From assembly GCF_019890725.1 (NCBI RefSeq), contig NZ_JAINZZ010000018.1, positions 1-64,000 of the forward strand: a stretch of DNA of 64,000 bases. The letters run 5' to 3'. The notes beneath the pieces were generated by a model. The model had not been told where the DNA came from. It worked only from the letters and a program-made list of their open reading frames with translations, and did no database searches. Positions 25,579 through 35,000 of this stretch are shown here, one piece after another. The translations under genes and the position numbers were made by a program. Numbering within the stretch: position 1 is the first letter of the stretch; each line of letters opens with the position of its first letter. Source of the stretch: Actinacidiphila acidipaludis. Its GTDB lineage: Bacteria; Actinomycetota; Actinomycetes; Streptomycetales; Streptomycetaceae.

Positions 25579-27342
25579 ATGGGCGCACCCTCGGGCAGCC
25601 CCGGCGCCGAGCCCGACAGCACGACACAGGTCATCACGCAGAGTGATGTCCCCGCCTGGCCTGCGGCGGACAGCCAGCTACGGGACTATCGTGCCGCGTT
25701 CACCGCCGCCCGGACGCCGATGGCCCTGGTCGGCCTCGACGGCCTGGTGCTCGCCGCGAACCGCGCGCTCGGCACCCTGCTGGGCACCCCGCCCGAACGC
25801 GCGACCGGGACGGACGCCGCGGTCCTGCTGGGCCTGGCCGGGGACGCGCACACCGGCGCCGCCTTCCACGCGGTGCTCAGCGGCCGCCGCGCCCGGCTGC
25901 GCTGCACCCGCGGGCTGACCCGCACCGACGGCAGCGGCTTCCGTGCCGAGATCACCCTGGTCCGCACCGAGTCCCGGCCGCTGCTGCTCACCGTCGAGGA
26001 CGTCGGCGAACGCGACGCACTGCGCGAGCAGTTGCGGCATCTGCGGATGCACGACGCGGTCACCCGGCTGCCCAACCGCGCGCTGTTCCTGGAGCGGCTG
26101 GCCGAGGCGGTCGAGCGGGCGGGCGAGCGCGGCACCGGCCGGATCGGCCTGTGCTACCTGGACCTGGACGGCTTCAAGGCGGTCAACGACACGCTCGGGC
26201 ACCGGGTCGGCGACGAGCTGCTGGCCGCCGTCGCCCACCGGTTGCAGGGCTGCGCCCGCGACGGCGGCCACCTGGCCGCCCGGCTCGGCGGCGACGAGTT
26301 CGCCCTGCTGCTGCGCGACTCCACCGGGACCGGGCAGGCAACCGGGCTGGCGGAGGCGGTGCTGACGGCGCTTCAGCAGCCGTTCGACGTGGGCGGCCAC
26401 CGGCTGGCGGTCTCGGCGAGCATCGGCGTGGTCGAGCGGGAGGCCGCGGGCAGCACCGCGACCCAGCTCATGCAGGCCGCCGACACCACGCTCTACTGGG
26501 CGAAAGCGGACGGCAAGGCGCGTTGGACGCTCTTCGACCCCGAGCGCAACGAGCACCGGATGACCCGCCAGGCGCTGGCCCGCACCCTGCGCCAGGCCGT
26601 CGAGCGCGGCGAGTTCGTGCTGGACTACCAGCCGCTGGTGGCCCTGGACACCGGCCGGCTGCGCGGGGTGGAGGCGCTGGTGCGCTGGGAGCACCCGCAC
26701 TTCGGGCGGCTGGCCCCGAACCGCTTCATCGGCCTGGCCGAGGAGGACGGTTCGATCGTGCCGCTGGGTCGCTGGGTGCTGGCCGAGTCCTGCCGGCAGG
26801 CCCGCGCGTGGCAGCAGGCGCACCCGGACCGGCCGCTGGTGGTCTCGGTGAACGTCGCGGTGCGGCAGGTATGGGACTCCGACCTGGTCGCCGACGTGGC
26901 GGCGATCCTGCGCAGGACCGGGCTGCCGCCGCGGCTGCTGCAGCTGGAGCTGACCGAGTCCGCGGTGATGGGGTCGGCGGGCCGGCCGCTGCAGGCGCTG
27001 CACGCGCTGCACGAGATGGGGGTGCGGATCGCCATCGACGACTTCGGCACCGGCTACTCCAACCTCGCGTACATGAGCCGGCTGCCGGTGTCCGCGCTGA
27101 AGCTCGACGGGTCGTTCGTGCAGGGCTTCCGGTCCGCCGAGCACCCCAACCCGGCCGACGAGACGATCGTCGAGGCGCTGGTCCAGCTCGCCCACCGCCT
27201 GGGCCTGACGGTCACCGCGGAGTGCGTGGAGAGCGCGGAGCAGGCCGAGCGGCTGCGGCGGATCGGCTGCGACACCGGCCAGGGGTGGCACTGGTCGCGC
27301 CCGGTCGCGGCGGCGGCGATCTCGGACCTGCTGGGCGCCTGA
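25579..27342 (+). CDS. PAS-GGDEF-EAL cyclic di-GMP turnover protein
   Basis: 587 residues from ATG 25579, with AGGGAG 6 nt upstream; an ATG at 25540 has no such site. PAS-like domain about 35-145 (FTAARTPMALVGLDGLVLAANRALG in pieces). GGDEF domain about 160-325 with YLDLDGFKAVND and an intact LGGDEF; the RxxD inhibitory site five residues before it is absent. EAL domain about 340-580 with EALVRWEHP, the Asn of SVNVAVRQ, the Glu of LELTESAVM, DDFGTGYSNLAYM, and the Lys of LKLDGSFV, so it looks catalytically complete. It could both make and break c-di-GMP, a developmental signal in Streptomyces. No membrane segments: cytoplasmic. Confidence 0.92.
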   Translation: MGAPSGSPGAEPDSTTQVITQSDVPAWPAADSQLRDYRAAFTAARTPMALVGLDGLVLAANRALGTLLGTPPERATGTDAAVLLGLAGDAHTGAAFHAVLSGRRARLRCTRGLTRTDGSGFRAEITLVRTESRPLLLTVEDVGERDALREQLRHLRMHDAVTRLPNRALFLERLAEAVERAGERGTGRIGLCYLDLDGFKAVNDTLGHRVGDELLAAVAHRLQGCARDGGHLAARLGGDEFALLLRDSTGTGQATGLAEAVLTALQQPFDVGGHRLAVSASIGVVEREAAGSTATQLMQAADTTLYWAKADGKARWTLFDPERNEHRMTRQALARTLRQAVERGEFVLDYQPLVALDTGRLRGVEALVRWEHPHFGRLAPNRFIGLAEEDGSIVPLGRWVLAESCRQARAWQQAHPDRPLVVSVNVAVRQVWDSDLVADVAAILRRTGLPPRLLQLELTESAVMGSAGRPLQALHALHEMGVRIAIDDFGTGYSNLAYMSRLPVSALKLDGSFVQGFRSAEHPNPADETIVEALVQLAHRLGLTVTAECVESAEQAERLRRIGCDTGQGWHWSRPVAAAAISDLLGA

Positions 27343-27371
27343 CGGCCCGTCCCGCCGCGTACACACGAGAC

Positions 27372-27407
27372 GGGCCCGCGTCCTCGTGGGGGTGAGGACG
27401 CGGGCCC
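27372..27407. terminator. strong bidirectional hairpin between convergent genes
   Basis: GGGCCCGCGTCCTC (27372-27385) and GAGGACGCGGGCCC (27394-27407) form a perfect 14-bp stem with an 8-nt loop, between the ends of the GGDEF-EAL gene and the chitinase gene. Confidence 0.9.
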
Positions 27408-27441
27408 TGGTGTGGGGGGACTGATCAGCCGGGGTCAGGGG

Positions 27442-29199
27442 CTAGCAGGCGCCGTTGTCCTGCCAGACGCCCCACTGGCCGGTGGTGCCGGGCTCCTCGT
27501 TGGTCGTCCACCACTTGGCCTGCCAGTTGTGGCCCTTCCAGGAGACCTGGTTGCCGCCGACGTAGACCGCCGAGGCGCTCCAGGACGGCAGGGTGCAGGT
27601 GCCGGACGGCGGGGTGGTGGAGGGCGTCGTCGGAGGCGTGGTGGGCGGGGTGGTCGGCGGCGTCGTGGGGGGCGTCGTCGGCGGGGTGGTCGGCGGCGTG
27701 GTGGGGTTGGAGCAGCCGGACGCCGAGCCGTTGGTGGCCGTCACGATCTTGTTGAAGAGCGTGGCCGACGCGTCGAGGTCGAGCAGTGAGTACATCATCG
27801 AGCCGCCCAGGCCGTGGCAGTGCGCGTAGTCCGCCTTGGCCTGGATGCCCTGGCTGCCCAGGCCGGTCCAGAACTCGGTGCCGTTGTAGAAGTAGTTGGA
27901 CTGCGAGGCCGGGTCCCAGAAGGTCGTGGAGGCGTTGTCCACGATGCCCGTCAGTTCCTTGTAGTACGCGGTGCCCGCGACCTGGCTGATGCCGCGTGCG
28001 GCCGCCGGCCCGGTGGCCGAGGAGTACAGGCCGTGGTTGCTGCCGGCCGGCACCCCGGTCCAGCCGCGGTAGTACAGCGGGTAGCCCATGGTGATCTTGC
28101 CGGCGGGGAAGCCGCCGGGGATCCCGTACGCGGCGTCGCCGTTGGTCCAGGCGTTGATCGCGGCGTCCGTGCTGTACTTCTCGGTTCCGGGCGCGACCGG
28201 GTTCGACGGGTCACCAGCCGACTGGTACGTCGGGTCCTGGTGGTTGGTCGGGCCGGTGGCGTCCCAGGCGCCGTGCATGTCGTAGGTCATGATGTTCGCG
28301 TAGTCCAGGTACTGCCCGAGCTTGTCGGTCTGGAGGTTCGCGATCTTGTCCTGGCCGGACGGCAGGGCGGCGGTGAGCAGCATGTGCTTGCCGCCGTTGG
28401 CCGCGCCGTAGGCGTCCAGCTCGCTGCGGAACTCGGCCAGCAGCGCGGTGTAGTTGGCCTTGTCGGCCGCGCTGTAGTGGTTGCCGGTGTGCCCGTTGGG
28501 CGAGCCCGGGTACTCCCAGTCGATGTCGAAGCCGTCGAAGATCCCGGCGGCCGAGCCCGCGCCGCCGTAGCCGCCCTGGACCGGCAGGTTGCCCTTGATG
28601 AACATGTCGATGCAGGAGCTGACCAGCTTCTTGCGGCTCGCGTCGGTGGCCGCCGCGTCGGAGAAGTACTTGGAGTACGTCCAGCCGCCCAGCGAGGCCA
28701 CGATCTTGAGCTTCGGGTACTTCGCCTTCAGCTCCTTGAGCTGGTTGAAGTTGCCGACGATCGGCTGGTTCCAGACGTCCGCGGTGCCGTTGACGCTGAT
28801 GTCGGAGCCGAAGGACTTCTGGTAGTCGGCGAACGCGTCGCCCGCGCCGTCACCGGCGTTGGGGTCGCTCTCGTTGGTGGAGTCCGACGCCTTGGTCGCC
28901 TCGAAGCACGTGAGGTTGACCGGGTCGATGTTCTCGAACGAGTAGTTGAGGATGTCGAGCTTGCCGGCGATCCCCTCGGTGTCGAGGTTCTTGGGGTAGA
29001 AGGCGTTGCCGTAGACGCTCCACTGGTCGTAGTAGGCGATCTTGACTCCGCCGCTGCTCGCGGCGGCGGCCGCGGGCTTGGCGGCGGACGTGGTGTCCGC
29101 CTGGGCGGTGCCCGTCGTCACGGCGAGCGCGGTGAGCGCGCCGAGGGCGAGGGCGGCGCTGGTGGCGGCGGCCACGAACGCTCTCTTCCTGGACTGCAC
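27442..29199 (-). CDS. secreted GH18 chitinase with C-terminal carbohydrate-binding module
   Basis: 585 residues from GTG 29199, with GGAGG 5 nt upstream. Signal peptide about 1-34 ending TAQAD. The GH18 catalytic domain (about 50-480) has SLGGWTYS and the catalytic DGFDIDWEYP (DxxDxDxE, with the Glu as acid), plus IMTYDMHG and YSLLDLD. A linker of PTTP repeats (about 495-530) joins a CBM5/12-type chitin-binding module (about 535-585) with WSASAVYVGGNQVSWKG and WWTTNEEPG. It hydrolyses chitin to chito-oligomers outside the cell. Two operator-like repeats lie upstream at 29272-29302, so DasR control by GlcNAc is likely. Terminated by the hairpin at 27372. Confidence 0.95.
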   Translation of the reverse strand: MQSRKRAFVAAATSAALALGALTALAVTTGTAQADTTSAAKPAAAAASSGGVKIAYYDQWSVYGNAFYPKNLDTEGIAGKLDILNYSFENIDPVNLTCFEATKASDSTNESDPNAGDGAGDAFADYQKSFGSDISVNGTADVWNQPIVGNFNQLKELKAKYPKLKIVASLGGWTYSKYFSDAAATDASRKKLVSSCIDMFIKGNLPVQGGYGGAGSAAGIFDGFDIDWEYPGSPNGHTGNHYSAADKANYTALLAEFRSELDAYGAANGGKHMLLTAALPSGQDKIANLQTDKLGQYLDYANIMTYDMHGAWDATGPTNHQDPTYQSAGDPSNPVAPGTEKYSTDAAINAWTNGDAAYGIPGGFPAGKITMGYPLYYRGWTGVPAGSNHGLYSSATGPAAARGISQVAGTAYYKELTGIVDNASTTFWDPASQSNYFYNGTEFWTGLGSQGIQAKADYAHCHGLGGSMMYSLLDLDASATLFNKIVTATNGSASGCSNPTTPPTTPPTTPPTTPPTTPPTTPPTTPSTTPPSGTCTLPSWSASAVYVGGNQVSWKGHNWQAKWWTTNEEPGTTGQWGVWQDNGAC

Positions 29200-29271
29200 A
29201 AGTACCTCCGGGGGGAAGGGAGGACCAACAGGGGGCTGCAGCATGGATAGCCCGTCGCCAGGGGCACGTCA

Positions 29272-29302
29272 ATGGTCTGAACCAGACTTAGGACTAGACC
29301 AA
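29272..29302 (-). promoter_or_regulatory. paired direct repeats of chitinase/DasR type
   Basis: On the gene strand TGGTCTAGTCC and TGGTTCAGACC occur as direct repeats, 18 bp apart start to start, about 75-105 bp upstream of the chitinase start. Both resemble the DasR-responsive consensus half-sites (TGGTCTAGACCA) and the direct repeats described for Streptomyces chi promoters. Binding of DasR or of a chi-specific regulator is inferred. Confidence 0.7.
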
Positions 29303-29345
29303 TATGGACCCTCCGAGCCGCTCCGGATTTCTTCACGTCATGAGC

Positions 29346-29379
29346 AAAGCCGCTCGTCAGCGGGGTGACGAGCGGCTTT
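29346..29379 (-). terminator. intrinsic terminator after the flavin oxidoreductase gene
   Basis: AAAGCCGCTCGTCA (29346-29359) and TGACGAGCGGCTTT (29366-29379) make a perfect 14-bp stem with a 6-nt loop and terminal A/T pairs, downstream of the LLM gene. Confidence 0.88.
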
Positions 29380-29440
29380 AACCCTGGGTTAAGTCCGGGC
29401 GTACGGTCGGTCCAAGCTTGGACCACCCGCCCCTCGGAAA

Positions 29441-30586
29441 TCAGTCCGTAACCGCGGCCACATCCTTGGGGAGGCCATAGGCGTCGGCGATGAGGTCGTA
29501 GCTGCGCAGCCGCGCGGCGGGGGTGTGCGCGTTCGCGGTGATGACCAGTTCGTCGGCGCCGGTGCGGGCGACGAGCGCGTCGAGCCCGGCGCGGACCTCG
29601 TCCGGATCGCCGTACACCACGTTGGCGAGCCAGGAGTCCACGAACTCCCGCTCCATCGGGGCGAACGGGTACGCCTCGGCCTCCTCCGGGGTGGGCGTCA
29701 GCCCCGGCCGGCCGGTGCGCAGCCGCAGCATGGCCAGTGCCCCGGTGAGCACCTGACGGCGGGCCTCGGCCGGGTCGTCCGCGGCCAGTGCCGCCACCCC
29801 GATCGAGGCGTAGGGCGCGTCCAGCACCGCGGAGGGCCGGAACGACTCGCGGTACAGGGCGAGCGCGGGGACGGTGTTGGCCGCGGAGAAGTGGTGCGCG
29901 AAGGAGAACGGCAGGCCCAGCGCTCCGGCGAGCTGGGCGCTGAAGCCGGACGACCCCAGCAGCCAGATGCTCGGCCGGGCGGCCGGCTGCACGCCGCCGT
30001 CGGCGCTGCCCTGCACGGGGCCGGGGATCGCGTGGATCCGCGCGTAGGGGTGGCCGTCGGGGAAGTCGTCGTCCAGGAAGCGGGTCAGCTCGGCGAGCTG
30101 GCGGGGGAACTCGTCCGCACCCTCCTGCAGGCCGTCGGTCCTGCGCAGGGCGGCCGCGGTCGCCCCGTCGGTGCCCGGCGCGCGGCCGAGGCCCAGGTCG
30201 ATCCGCCCGGGGGCGAGCGCCTCCAGGGTGCCGAACTGCTCGGCTATCACCAGCGGGGCGTGGTTGGGCAGCATCACGCCGCCCGAGCCCAGGCGCAGGG
30301 TGCGGGTGTGCGCCGCCAGATGGGCCAGGATCACCGCGGGCGAGGAGCTGGCCACACCCGGCATGGAGTGGTGCTCGGCGACCCACATGCGGTGGTAGCC
30401 GCGGGCCTCCGCGGTCCGGGCGATCTCCACACTGGTGCGCAGGGCGTCGCCGGCCGTCAGCCCCTTGCCGACGGTGGCCAGGTCGAGCACGGACAGCGGC
30501 ACGGGTGCGGTGCCGCGGACCGTGCCCCTGATACCGTCGCCCCCGCTGCCGGCCGCCTGCGCGGCTGCCTGTTCTCCCTCACCCAC
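29441..30586 (-). CDS. LLM-class flavin-dependent oxidoreductase
   Basis: 381 residues from GTG 30586, chosen for the AGGAGG 8 nt upstream. The bacterial luciferase-like TIM barrel is clear: PLSVLDLATVG, TAEARGYHRMWVAEHHSMPGV (pieces), LRLGSGGVMLPNHAPLVIAEQFGTL, GRIDLGLGRAPGTD and LLGSSGFSAQLAG. The MsnO8/YceB-type subgroup is commonest in actinomycetes; it uses FMN or F420. Substrate not predictable; such genes often serve sulphur or antibiotic metabolism. It is divergent from the IclR regulator with almost 400 bp between the starts, which suggests joint regulation. Confidence 0.9.
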   Translation of the reverse strand: MGEGEQAAAQAAGSGGDGIRGTVRGTAPVPLSVLDLATVGKGLTAGDALRTSVEIARTAEARGYHRMWVAEHHSMPGVASSSPAVILAHLAAHTRTLRLGSGGVMLPNHAPLVIAEQFGTLEALAPGRIDLGLGRAPGTDGATAAALRRTDGLQEGADEFPRQLAELTRFLDDDFPDGHPYARIHAIPGPVQGSADGGVQPAARPSIWLLGSSGFSAQLAGALGLPFSFAHHFSAANTVPALALYRESFRPSAVLDAPYASIGVAALAADDPAEARRQVLTGALAMLRLRTGRPGLTPTPEEAEAYPFAPMEREFVDSWLANVVYGDPDEVRAGLDALVARTGADELVITANAHTPAARLRSYDLIADAYGLPKDVAAVTD

Positions 30587-30984
30587 GGCGGGCGCCTCCT
30601 GTCGGTGTTCCTCGTCGAGCTCGTGCGGGCACTGCGCCCGTACCAGGCGGCAACCGGAGCCGTCGTCCGTTTGTTCCCGGGCGGCTGGATTCCGACGGCC
30701 GGATCCGGGGCCGACCGGCGAACCCCACCGGCCCCTCGGGCACCTCCGGAACGGGCCGTCGGCACGCCCGGAAAAGAGGGCAATGACGTGGGCATATGCC
30801 AGACAGGCCCCTTCCTGCATATACGCCTGAGGGTCACCGGGGCACTGTTCAACCACCTCTACCCGCAAGGGTATTGGGGCTATCGTGGAGTTCCGGTGGG
30901 GACGCCGGACCAGGACCTCGCGCCTGGCCCACGACCAGGCGTCACAACCGGACACGCAGACGGTCTTACCTGCAGGGGGCAACC
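30587..30984. other. 398-bp divergent intergenic region
   Basis: Lies between the LLM gene and the IclR gene. An AT-richer core at about 30775-30885 (GGCATATGCC, GCATATACGCC, GGTATTGGGGCTATCG) probably contains both promoters. GGCATATGCC at 30791-30800 is a perfect 10-bp palindrome and could be part of a regulator site. No gene was found. Confidence 0.45.
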
Positions 30985-31740
30985 GTGGCGCTCGAACACC
31001 GGCGGATCGGCACGGTGGGTGCGGTCCAGTACGCGCTCCGCGTGCTCGAATCGGTCGACAGCCACCGGCACGGCGTCACCGCCGAACAACTCGCCAGGGA
31101 GATCGGGGTACCCCTGGGCTATCTCACCCAGCTGCTGTCGATGCTGCGCCGCGAGCGCTATCTCGGGTTCCTGCCCGGCGGCGGCTATGTGATCGGCGAG
31201 TCCATGGTGCTGCTCGGTGCCGCCAATCGCGATCTCGCCCTCGCCGAAAAGCTCAGGACGGTCCTGTCCGACCTGCGCGACGAGGTGGGCGCCGCGGTCT
31301 ACTTCAGCCGTTACGACGACGGCGAGGTCCGGATCATCGACTTCGCCGACGGCCCGAACACGCCCAAGGTCAACGAGTGGGTCGACTTCCGGTCAGCGGC
31401 GCACGCCAGCGCGGTCGGCAAGTGCCTGCTCTCCCAGCTCGACCACAACGGCCGCCTGGAGCACCTGTCCCGGCACCGTCCCGCCCGGCTCACCTCGCGC
31501 ACCGAGGTCGACGACCGTGTGCTGCTGACCAAACTGGAGCGCCAGCCGGCCAGTGTGCCGACCCTGGACCTGCAGGAGTACGCGGTGGGCACGGTGTGCG
31601 CGGCGATCCCGGTCACCATCGGCAAGACCCTCGCCTGCCTGGCGCTGTCCATGCCGTACGCCCAGGCGCACCGGCTGCGCCCGGCCGTCGACACCCTGCA
31701 CGAGCGGGCCGCGCCCGTCCTGCTGTCGATGAGCATCTGA
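30985..31740 (+). CDS. IclR-family transcriptional regulator
   Basis: 251 residues from GTG 30985 (VALEHRRIGTVGAVQYAL); the preceding GGGGGC is a weak ribosome site. N-terminal winged helix (about 8-75): AVQYALRVLESV, GVTAEQLAREIGVPLGYLTQLLSML. C-terminal effector domain (about 80-250): EVGAAVYFSRYDDGEVRI, SAAHASAVGKCLL, GTVCAAIPVTIGKTLACLALS. IclR proteins bind small acids or aromatic catabolites. Its position, divergent from the LLM oxidoreductase, suggests it controls that gene and itself. Its 3' end is followed by the shared hairpin at 31790-31823. Confidence 0.9.
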   Translation: MALEHRRIGTVGAVQYALRVLESVDSHRHGVTAEQLAREIGVPLGYLTQLLSMLRRERYLGFLPGGGYVIGESMVLLGAANRDLALAEKLRTVLSDLRDEVGAAVYFSRYDDGEVRIIDFADGPNTPKVNEWVDFRSAAHASAVGKCLLSQLDHNGRLEHLSRHRPARLTSRTEVDDRVLLTKLERQPASVPTLDLQEYAVGTVCAAIPVTIGKTLACLALSMPYAQAHRLRPAVDTLHERAAPVLLSMSI

Positions 31741-31789
31741 CCGCCCGGAGCCGTCGCCGGAGACGGCACGGCCGGACACGTCGGACACG

Positions 31790-31823
31790 ACGAAGGCCCC
31801 CCGCAGAAGCGGAGGGCCTTCGT
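31790..31823. terminator. terminator shared by iclR-type gene and tRNA-Lys copy 2
   Basis: ACGAAGGCCCCCCGC (31790-31804) pairs with GCGGAGGGCCTTCGT (31809-31823) with one mismatch and an AGAA loop. It is the same stem as after the other tRNA-Lys genes and lies between convergent units. Confidence 0.85.
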
Positions 31824-31829
31824 TTCAGG

Positions 31830-31903
31830 TGCGCCGCCAGGGACTCGAACCCCGGACCCGCTGATTAAGAGTCAGCTGCTCTAACCAACTGAGCTAGCGG
31901 CGC
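31830..31903 (-). tRNA. tRNA-Lys (anticodon CTT)
   Basis: 74 nt on the minus strand, identical to the copy at 18559-18632, with the same acceptor stem, CTT anticodon and no encoded CCA. Its downstream hairpin is also conserved. Confidence 0.98.
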
Positions 31904-32072
31904 CTGCTGACGTGGATGATCGTACCCGATCGGCGGGCATGCCCCCAACACGGCTCCCGCCGGGCCCTCCCTCTCCGCCACTCCCCCGCCCTCGGTCCCG
32001 CGGCGGATTGCCGCCTGGCGGGAACGTGCCAGGTCCGGGCGGCAGACGCCACGGGATCCCGGCCGGTAGATC

Positions 32073-35000
32073 ATGCTCATGACTTCGACTCGACGCCGGA
32101 CAGCCGTGCCGGCGGGCGCCACCGCGCTCGCTCTCGGCACCGCCCTGATGCTGCCCGCGGGGAGCGCCGCCGCGGCGGCCCCGCCGCGGCCCACGCCCCC
32201 GTCGGCCACCCACACCCAGGCCGCCGCACCCGCCGCGGCCACCGTGACCCTGATCACCGGTGATGTCGTGCACATCACCGCGGGCCGGACCCCGACCGTG
32301 ACCGTCGACCGCGCGCCGGGCGCGGGGGGCGCGGTCCACGTCCAGCAGTTCGGCGGCGACACCTACGTGGTGCCCGACGAGGCCCAGTCGCTGCTGGCCG
32401 CCGGCACCCTGGACCGGCGGCTGTTCGACGTCACCGCGCTGGTCGCGATGGGCTACGACGACGCCCACAGCACCGGCGTCCCGCTCATCGCCACCTGGAC
32501 CAAGGCCGCGCGCACCGCCCGCTCGCTGCCCGCCGCACCGGCCGGCACCCGGACGGTCCGCACCCTGCCGAGCATCGGCGGCGCGGCGCTGAGCGCCGAC
32601 AAGAAGCACGCCCGCGCGTTCTGGGACGACCTCGACCCGGCCGCGACCGGCCGGCCCGGCACCACCGGCGCCAAGCCCGCGCGGTCGCTGGACGCCACCA
32701 ACGGCATCGCCCGTCTGTGGCTGGACGCCCGGGCGACCGCCGCGCTGCACGACTCCGTCGCCCAGATCGGCGCGCCGCAGGCGTGGGCGCAGGGTGACGA
32801 CGGCACCGGCGAGAAGGTCGCCGTGCTCGACACCGGTGTCGACGACACCCACCCCGACCTGCAGGGCAAGGTCGCGGAGGAGCAGAGCTTCGTGCCCGGA
32901 CAGGCCGTGGCCGACGGCAACGGCCACGGCACCCACGTGGCGTCCACCATCGCGGGCAGCGGCGCCGCGTCCGGCGGGCTGGAGAAGGGCGTCGCGCCCG
33001 GCGCCCGGCTGCTGGTCGGCAAGGTGCTCTCCGACCAGGGCGAGGGCCAGGACTCCTGGATCATCGCCGGCATGGAGTGGGCCAAGGCCCAGGGCGCCGA
33101 CGTCGTCAGCATGAGCCTGGGCAACCCCGTCCCGGACGACGGCACCGACCCGATGGCGCAGGCCGTCGACAACCTGTCCGCGGACGGCGGCCCGCTGTTC
33201 GTCATCGCCGCGGGCAACTCCTACACCGCCGGCAGCATCGGCGCGCCCGGCTCGGCGCGCTCCGCGCTGACCGTCGCGGCGGTCGACGGTGCCGACCAGC
33301 GGGCCGACTTCTCCAGCATGGGTCCGCTGACCGGCTCCTACAGCCTGAAGCCCGACCTGTCCGCGCCGGGTGTGGACATCACCGCGGCCAAGCCGGGCGG
33401 CGGCTACCAGTCGATGTCCGGCACCTCGATGGCCACGCCGCACATCGCCGGCGCGGCCGCCGTCCTCAAGCAGCGGCACCCGGACTGGTCCGCGGCGCGG
33501 CTCAAGGACGCGCTGATGTCCTCGTCCACGGTGCTGGACGGCTACACGCCGTTCGAGCAGGGCGCCGGGCGGGTCGACGTGCTGTCCGCGGTCGACTCCG
33601 CGGTCCAGGCCACCGGTTCGGTGGACACGGCCGTCTTCCGCTGGCCGAACGCCTGGGCGGCCGCGGTCACCCGCACCCTCACCTACCGCAACAGCGGAAC
33701 GACGCCGGTGACCCTGAAGCTCGCGACGAGCACCGCCGGCGCCGCGTACACGCTCTCCGCCGGGACGGTCACGGTTCCCGCCGGCGGCAGCTCGGACGTC
33801 ACGCTGACCCTCGACCCGGCGCCGGTGCCCGCCGGCACCACCTTCTCCGGCCAGGTGCTCGCCACCGACGTCTCCTCCGGCACCCTCGTCGCGCACACCG
33901 CCTTCGGGCTGGTGAAGGAGAAGGAGCTGTACGACTACACGATCAAGCTGCTCGGCCGGGACGGGAAGCCCACCGCGGGCACCGTCATCGTCGCCCAGGA
34001 CGGCAGCCCCACCCCGGCCCAGGTCCCGGTCGACGGGCAGGCCACGCTGCGGCTGGCCCCCGGCACCTACATGGCCTACGCGGAGATCGACGTCCCCGGC
34101 GACACCCCGGACTCGCTCGGCCTGGCCCTGGTCGCCGACCCGGAGACGGTGCTGACCAAGGACACCACGGTGACCCTCGACGCGAGCAGGGCGCACCGGA
34201 TCAGCGCGTCGGTGCCGCAGCGCACCCAGGTGCGGCAGCTGAACTGGGACCTGGCCCGCACCTTCGCCGACGGCCGGCTCGTGCGGGACGTGGCGATGCT
34301 GCCGCTGACCTACGACGCCCTGTACGCCTCCCCGACCCACAAGGTGACCGACGGCACGTTCAGCTTCCTGACCCGCTGGCGGCTCGGCGAGCCCACCGTC
34401 GCCGTGACCGACCGCGGCACCGGCCTGGACACCACGACCCAGCCAGGCGCCCCGGTCACCGACGGCAGCGCCGTGCTGCCCACCGCCTACGCCGGCACGG
34501 GCACGGCCGCCGACTACGCCGGGCGCGACGTGCGCGGCAAGGCCGTGGTCGTGGACCGCAGCGACGCGGTGACGCCCGCCGACCGGGCCGCGAACGCGGC
34601 GGCGGCCGGCGCGAAGCTGCTGATCGTCGTCAACGACGGCCGCGGCCGGCTGCTGGAGGGCTACGCGGCCGACGACGGCTCCGAGGCGCCGCTGCCGGTG
34701 GTGTCGATCCGCCACGACGCCGGGGCGCGGCTGGCGGCCGAGGCCGCGCGCGGCGCCCGGGTGCAGGTCACCCAGCGCCAGTACACCCGCTACGTGTACG
34801 ACCTGCTGGACCAGCACGACGGCACGATTCCCGACCGTTCGCTGGCCTACACCCCCGACCCGCGCCGTGACCTGGCGACGGTCACCGCCGCCTACGACGG
34901 CGACCGCGCCCGGCTCGGCGGCGGCTACCGCTACGACATCCCCGTGTGGGGACCGGGCGTGGGCTTCACCGAGCAGGAGTCGTACCCGTCCACCCGGACC

